Assembly (NCBI RefSeq): GCF_020099395.1
Contig: NZ_CP083590.1
Coordinates: 1,364,001 to 1,428,000, forward strand
Length of the DNA: 64,000 nt
Reading direction: 5' to 3'
Source: Streptomyces mobaraensis
GTDB lineage: Bacteria; Actinomycetota; Actinomycetes; Streptomycetales; Streptomycetaceae
Part shown: positions 60,285-64,000 of the stretch, in pieces
How the letters are laid out: each line of letters begins with the position of its first letter
How positions within the stretch are numbered: the stretch's first letter is position 1
Translations under genes and position numbers: made by a program
The notes under the pieces: model-generated
Told to the model about the DNA's origin: nothing
Seen by the model: the letters and a program-made list of their open reading frames with translations, nothing else
Databases searched by the model: none

Positions 60285-61871
60285 TCACACGCGCCCCTCT
60301 CGGGGGCGCCCCGGCATCCGGGCCGCCGGATGGTCGTCCATGGACCACAGGTACTGGACGGCGTAGGCGCGCCAAGGCCGCCAGGCCGCCGCGTGGCGGG
60401 TGAGGGCGCCGGGGGTGGACGGCAGGCCGAGGGCGGCCGCCGCCCGGCGGACGCCGAGGTCCGTCGGCAGGAAGGCGTCGGGGTCGCCGAGGCCGCGCAT
60501 GGCGACGATGTCGGCGGTCCAGGGGCCGATGCCGGGTATCTCGGCGAGCCGGGCGCGGGCGCGGGTCCGGTCGCTGCCGACGCCGAGGTCGAGGTCGCCG
60601 GTGGCGAGGGCGGCGACGAGGCGGGTGAAGGCGGCGCGGCGGCCGGCCGGCATGGCCAGGGAGGCGGGGTCGAGGGCGGCCAGGGCCTCGGTGGACGGGA
60701 ACAGGTGGGTGAGCCCGCCGGGGGTCTGCCCTGAGATCTGCCCCGATGCCTGCCCGGCAGCCGGCGCGGACGTCTCGACGGGCGTGCCGTGAGCGGTGAC
60801 CAGCCGGCCGGCCAGCGTGCGGGCGGCCGCGGTGGAGACCTGCTGGCCGAGGACGGCCCGCAGCGCGAGTTCCTCGGCGTCGACCGTGCGCGGCACCCTG
60901 CGCCCGGGTGCCTTGTCGATCAGCGGCGCGAGGTGCGGGTCGGTGCGCAGCAGCGCGTCGACGGCCTCCGGGTCGGCGTCCAGGTCGAGCAGGCGCCGGC
61001 AGCGGCTGATGGCCCCGGCGAGGTCGCGCTGGTCGGAGAGGGCGAGGCGGCAGGCGATGTGGTCGGGCAGGGGGCGGAGGCTGACGGTGCCGTGGCCGTA
61101 CGGCAGGCGCAGGGTGCGGTGGTACGCGCCGTCGCGCCACTCCTCCACGCCGGGGACGGCAGTGGCGGCGAGGTGGCCGAAGAGGTTGTCGGGGGTGAAG
61201 GGGGCCCGGAACGGCAGGCGGAGGGTGAGGGCGCCGGACGCGGCGGCCGGCCGGCCGCGCCCGGCGCGGGCCCGGAGCGCGGTGGGGGTCAGGGCGAAGA
61301 CGGCCCGCACGGTCTCGTTGAAGGCGCGGACCGAGGAGAAGCCGGCGGCGAACGCGACGTCGGCCATGGGCAGTTCGCTGGTCTCGATGAGGACGCGGGC
61401 GGTCTGCGCGCGCTGGGCGCGGGCGAGGGCGAGCGGTCCGGCGCCGAGTTCGGCGAGGAGCTGGCGTTCGATCTGGCGGGCGCTGTAGCCGAGGCGGGCG
61501 GCGAGGCCGGGCACGCCTTCGCGGTCGACCGTCCCGTCGGCGATGAGCCGCATGGCGCGGGCGACGACGTCGGCCCGTTCGTTCCACCGAGGCGAGCCGG
61601 GGCTCGCGTCGGGCCGGCAGCGCTTGCAGGCCCGGAACCCGGCCTGCTGCGCGGCGGCGGCGCTCGGATAGAAGCTCATGTTCCGGTCCTTGGGCAGGAC
61701 CGCGGGGCAGCTGGGGCGGCAGTAGATACGGGTGGTGAGGACGGCGGTGAAGAACCAGCCGTCGAAGCGGGGGTCCTTGGACCGCGCGGCCCGTACGCAA
61801 CGGTCGAAGTCGGTGTGCATGCGGTCAAGCATCGGTGCCGGCGGCGCCCGGGGCTGGCGGAAATCCGACAT
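60285..61871 (-). CDS. alkA: Ada metal-binding/AraC-type regulator fused to AlkA DNA glycosylase
   Basis: 528 residues. Ada N-terminal zinc domain: FDGWFFTAVLTTRIYCRPSC and ACKRCRPD, with C51, C55, C82, C85 (one of them accepts methyl groups from phosphotriesters). AraC HTH: GVPGLAARLGYSARQIERQL and MADVAFAAGFSSVRAFNETV. AlkA domain: AVLGQQVSTAAARTLAGRL, then the HhH-GPD EIPGIGPWTADIVAMRGLG with catalytic Asp in DAFLPTDLG. It excises 3-methyladenine and probably regulates itself and ogt. Starts at Met 1, 14 or 18 are possible; no ribosome binding site stands out. Confidence 0.93.
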   Translation of the reverse strand: MSDFRQPRAPPAPMLDRMHTDFDRCVRAARSKDPRFDGWFFTAVLTTRIYCRPSCPAVLPKDRNMSFYPSAAAAQQAGFRACKRCRPDASPGSPRWNERADVVARAMRLIADGTVDREGVPGLAARLGYSARQIERQLLAELGAGPLALARAQRAQTARVLIETSELPMADVAFAAGFSSVRAFNETVRAVFALTPTALRARAGRGRPAAASGALTLRLPFRAPFTPDNLFGHLAATAVPGVEEWRDGAYHRTLRLPYGHGTVSLRPLPDHIACRLALSDQRDLAGAISRCRRLLDLDADPEAVDALLRTDPHLAPLIDKAPGRRVPRTVDAEELALRAVLGQQVSTAAARTLAGRLVTAHGTPVETSAPAAGQASGQISGQTPGGLTHLFPSTEALAALDPASLAMPAGRRAAFTRLVAALATGDLDLGVGSDRTRARARLAEIPGIGPWTADIVAMRGLGDPDAFLPTDLGVRRAAAALGLPSTPGALTRHAAAWRPWRAYAVQYLWSMDDHPAARMPGRPREGRV

Positions 61872-61891
61872 GGGCGTCGACGACGGGAGCG

Positions 61892-61938
61892 TGTCAATGA
61901 TGGTTGACAGAGGGCGGTCGTGTCATCCATGGTTGACA
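61892..61938. promoter_or_regulatory. Twin 18-bp operators between alkA and the HTH gene
   Basis: TGTCAATGATGGTTGACA (61892-61909) and TGTCATCCATGGTTGACA (61921-61938), each an inverted repeat TGTCA/TTGACA, 29 bp apart (same helical face). Arms contain TTGACA, so they overlap -35 elements on either strand. Likely bound by the adjacent HTH protein or by the Ada regulator. Confidence 0.6.
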
Positions 61939-61939
61939 C

Positions 61940-62164
61940 ATGGCCGGAACAGACGCGAAAGACGCGGTCGGCACCACCGAGGCCGCCATGGACACCGACC
62001 CCCGCGTGGGGCTGCGCGCCGTCGCCGCGCTACGGCGGCTGGTCGAACGACTCGAGGCGCTCCAGGTCGACAACGCCCGGAGGCTGGGCTGGTCGTGGGA
62101 GGAGATCGGCGCCCAACTCGGTGTGAGCAGGCAGGCAGTCCACAAGAAGCACGCCCGGAGGTAG
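61940..62164 (+). CDS. Small helix-turn-helix protein
   Basis: 74 residues from the ATG at 61940, or 58 from the ATG at 61988 (GAGG upstream), which matches the conserved part better: MDTDPRVGLRAVAALRRLVE, RLEALQVDNARRLGWSWEEI, GAQLGVSRQAVHKKHARR. The C-terminal HTH is a sigma-70 region-4-like/homeodomain-like fold. Encoded 6 nt before a Clp-N protein gene; such pairs are common in Streptomyces. Probably represses through the twin operators upstream. Confidence 0.8.
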   Translation: MAGTDAKDAVGTTEAAMDTDPRVGLRAVAALRRLVERLEALQVDNARRLGWSWEEIGAQLGVSRQAVHKKHARR

Positions 62165-62170
62165 ACGACG

Positions 62171-62776
62171 ATGTTCGAAAGGTTCACCAAGGAAGCCCGG
62201 TTCACGGTGATCGGCGCCCAGGAGGAGGCACGCATCCTCCGCCACTCCCGGATCGGCGCCGAGCACCTGCTCGCCGCCGTCGCCGGCCGCCCGCAGTCCC
62301 TGGGCGGCGCCGCCCTCTTCCGCCTCGGCATCACCCCCGATGCGTGCCGGGAGGCGATCCGTTCGACGGGGGATCTGGACGAGGACGACGCGGAGGCGCT
62401 GCGCGCGCTGGGCATCGACCTCTCGGCCGTACGGGCCCGCGCGGAGCGGGCCTTCGGGCCGGGGGCGCTGGACCGCGCGCCGGGCGGGGCGAGCGGGACG
62501 GGCGGGACCGACGAGACGGCGTCCCGGTGGTGGCCGTTCCGCTCCGCGAAGGGGCCCCGGCCGCATGTCCCGTTCGCCGTGGAGGCCAAGCGGGCCCTGG
62601 AACAGTCCCTGCGGGAGGCGCTCGCCCGCAAGGAGAACTGGATCGGCACCGAGCACGTCGTCCTCGGCGTCCTGGCCCTCGACCACCCGCCGGTGGTACG
62701 GGTCCTCCGGACCCTCGGTACCGACCCGCAGACGCTGCGCGCCGACCTGCTGGCCCATCTGCGGCCGGCGGCCTGA
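62171..62776 (+). CDS. Clp N-terminal domain (double Clp-N repeat) protein
   Basis: 201 residues: FTKEARFTVIGAQEEARILRH SRIGAEHLLAAVAG forms the first Clp-N half, and VEAKRALEQSLREALARKEN WIGTEHVVLGVLAL the second. No AAA+ ATPase module follows, so it is a stand-alone adaptor-like domain that may bind ClpC substrates or partners. GGAGG lies 10 nt upstream; co-transcribed with the HTH gene. Confidence 0.87.
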   Translation: MFERFTKEARFTVIGAQEEARILRHSRIGAEHLLAAVAGRPQSLGGAALFRLGITPDACREAIRSTGDLDEDDAEALRALGIDLSAVRARAERAFGPGALDRAPGGASGTGGTDETASRWWPFRSAKGPRPHVPFAVEAKRALEQSLREALARKENWIGTEHVVLGVLALDHPPVVRVLRTLGTDPQTLRADLLAHLRPAA

Positions 62777-62885
62777 GGCGAAGCCGACCCGTTGGGAGCG
62801 CACCTCTGAGGAAGGGGCCGGGGCGCACCGACCGCGCCGAAGGCGCGAAGGAGGCCCCGACCCCACCGACTCGACCAGGCCGAGC

Positions 62886-63344
62886 TCAGACCTGTGTGGT
62901 GTACCAGTGCTGCCAGGAACCGCCGTTGGGGTCGTGCATGTTGATCCCCGCACCGTCCCAGGTGTCGTCCGCCCGCTGGACCTGGGCGATCTGCCCGTTC
63001 AGATCGGTGTGGAGCTCGCGGTTCCAGAAGAACCAGCGCTGGTTGGCGTTGCCGTGACAGTCCCCGACCGCCTGGACGGCCTCGTTGATGCCGCCGTTGC
63101 GGACGTCGAGGCAGTGCATGTTCGCGAGGCTGCGGAGCTTCTTGCCGTCCCACATCCACCACTGGGACGAACCGTTGCCGCAGGTGCGGATCTCGACGTT
63201 GTCGCCGTTCACGGTCAGGCACTTGCCACTGCGGTCGTTGCGGATCTCGAAGGCGTCCAGGGCCGAAGCGGGGGTGGCGGCCAGGACCGGCACGGCCGCG
63301 GCCAGCCCCAGCGCCAGTGTCCCCGCCACAAGTGCTCGTCTCAT
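62886..63344 (-). CDS. Secreted ricin-type beta-trefoil lectin domain protein
   Basis: 152 residues. Sec signal peptide MRRALVAGTLALGLAAAVPV then LAATPASA, with cleavage expected after ASA. The mature part is a single ricin B-like domain with IRNDRSGKCLTVNG, SSQWWMW, MHCLDVRNGG, NQRWFFW and SWQHWY (Q-x-W repeats) and paired Cys. Sugar binding outside the cell is likely; no catalytic domain is attached. Start taken at 63344 from the signal peptide. Confidence 0.87.
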   Translation of the reverse strand: MRRALVAGTLALGLAAAVPVLAATPASALDAFEIRNDRSGKCLTVNGDNVEIRTCGNGSSQWWMWDGKKLRSLANMHCLDVRNGGINEAVQAVGDCHGNANQRWFFWNRELHTDLNGQIAQVQRADDTWDGAGINMHDPNGGSWQHWYTTQV

Positions 63345-63778
63345 CACGGAACCGTTTCTCTCGCGTGCCCCGGAGGGAGCGCCGGGCGGCGGCTCCCCCA
63401 GGCGGCTCCACGGCCCCACCGGCAACCGGCGGGCACGTGGCACCACCCGCCGCAGCCTTGCCCGGGGGCCGCGAGATCACTCGAGTCGGGGGCGTACTGG
63501 CGGCAACACGCCGTTCGCGCTTCCGGGCGACCGGACGGATCAGGCCACCGGGCCGGAGGGGGCGGCGGGGTACGGCGACCGGGCGAGGTACGGCGACCGG
63601 GCGCGCACCGCCCGCCCACGGACCGACCACCGACTCCGGCGGGCGGTCGCCCCTCCCGCCGGGCGGCCCATGGCTCCACCGGGCGGCCGACGGCGCGTCT
63701 GGGGCGGGCCTGGTCACACGACTGGAGTCACCCTGCCCGCCCATCCATCCGTCCACCCACCGGTCCGGCGCGATCTCA
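63345..63778. other. Intergenic region with short tandem repeat
   Basis: 434 bp between two minus-strand genes. Contains two tandem copies of an 18-bp unit (GGTACGGCGACCGGGCGA near 63572-63607). It should contain the lectin promoter; none could be picked with confidence. Confidence 0.35.
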
Positions 63779-64000
63779 TCAGCCCCGCCCGCCCCGCAAC
63801 CTCCCCCACACCACCCGCGCCGCATGATGCCCCGACATCCCATGCACGCCCGGCCCCGGCGGCACCGCCGACGAGCAGAGGAAAACGGCGGGATGGGCGG
63901 TCGCGTACGGCACCCGGGCAAGCTTGGGCCGGACGAGCAGCCGCAATCCGGCCACCGAGCCACACGCGATGTCGCCGCCGACGTAGTTGGCGTTGCGAGC
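63779..64000 (-). CDS. Phytoene dehydrogenase-like NAD(P)/FAD oxidoreductase, C-terminal end (cut by window)
   Basis: Open frame from the window edge to a stop at 63779-63781, 73 residues: [37 protein letters not shown] stretch (here [15 protein letters not shown]), then [20 protein letters not shown]. The SSA-x-PPG-x-GVHGM-x-GHHAA motif is the C-terminal FAD-binding signature of the carotenoid desaturase-like family. The N-terminal Rossmann domain lies beyond 64000. Substrate unknown. Confidence 0.85.
   Translation of the reverse strand, partial: ARNANYVGGDIACGSVAGLRLLVRPKLARVPYATAHPAVFLCSSAVPPGPGVHGMSGHHAARVVWGRLRGGRG

Overview
The window is high-GC actinobacterial chromosome, almost certainly Streptomyces. 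The signs are very high GC at third codon positions, GTG/TTG starts, XRE-DUF5753/DUF397 gene pairs, a 2-methylisoborneol (2-MIB) operon, a type I-E CRISPR repeat of the usual Streptomyces form, and a complete ethylmalonyl-CoA pathway operon. No rRNA or tRNA genes were seen. From memory, parts of the layout (TetR/hbd, ccr-meaA-mcl-mch-mcd, psd-pss, ogt, ada/alkA) resemble the S. coelicolor SCO646x-SCO647x neighbourhood; this was not checked by alignment.

Layout. 1-5.95 kb: the 3' part of a type I-E cas operon (cse2-cas7-cas5-cas6e-cas1-cas2), a leader, and a CRISPR array of 19 good repeats plus one degenerate repeat. 6.0-11.0 kb: a minus-strand run (aldo/keto reductase, FAD monooxygenase, methyltransferase, PhzD/EntB-like isochorismatase, EntA-like dehydrogenase) that looks like an orphan aryl-acid tailoring cluster, followed by an MFS exporter remnant. 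12-19 kb: a quinone oxidoreductase behind a SoxR/MerR-type promoter, a DUF6314 protein, an MFS drug exporter fused to carboxypeptidase-regulatory-like domains, an SRPBCC protein, a GNAT acetyltransferase and a HEAT-repeat protein. 19.3-22.6 kb: a double 3-hydroxyacyl-CoA dehydrogenase and a TetR regulator separated by a 36-bp minisatellite.

22.9-39 kb is accessory in character: a DUF6193 protein, an MHS transporter with an Lrp regulator, an SDR, three overlapping mini-genes, an XRE/DUF397 locus, and the operon for a family 2B encapsulin shell, 2-MIB synthase and GPP methyltransferase. It continues with several small regulator/enzyme pairs (XRE-cupin/hydrolase, quinone reductase/AraC), a methyltransferase and a DHFR-like protein. 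39.2-45.6 kb: the ethylmalonyl-CoA operon. 45.7-47.2 kb: psd-pss (phosphatidylethanolamine synthesis). 47.5-49.0 kb: an IS110-family element inserted next to a large palindromic repeat.

49-64 kb: glycerate kinase, a BCCT transporter, a MerR-peroxiredoxin fusion, a radical SAM protein with an unusual cysteine spacing, a frameshifted sirtuin, a minimal class III lanthipeptide locus (precursor plus LanKC), the DNA alkylation repair pair ogt and ada/alkA, a small HTH plus Clp-N protein pair, a secreted ricin-type lectin, and the C-terminus of a phytoene-dehydrogenase-like flavoprotein cut by the window edge.

The most interesting items are the encapsulin/2-MIB synthase operon, whose terpene cyclase has two near-identical motifs in its disordered N-terminus; the lanthipeptide locus; the MerR-PrxQ fusion with its operator and overlapping leader ORF; the IS110 element with a foldable 5' end; a dispersed approximately 95-bp repeat that provides a gene's stop codon; and several well-formed palindromic operators between divergent genes.
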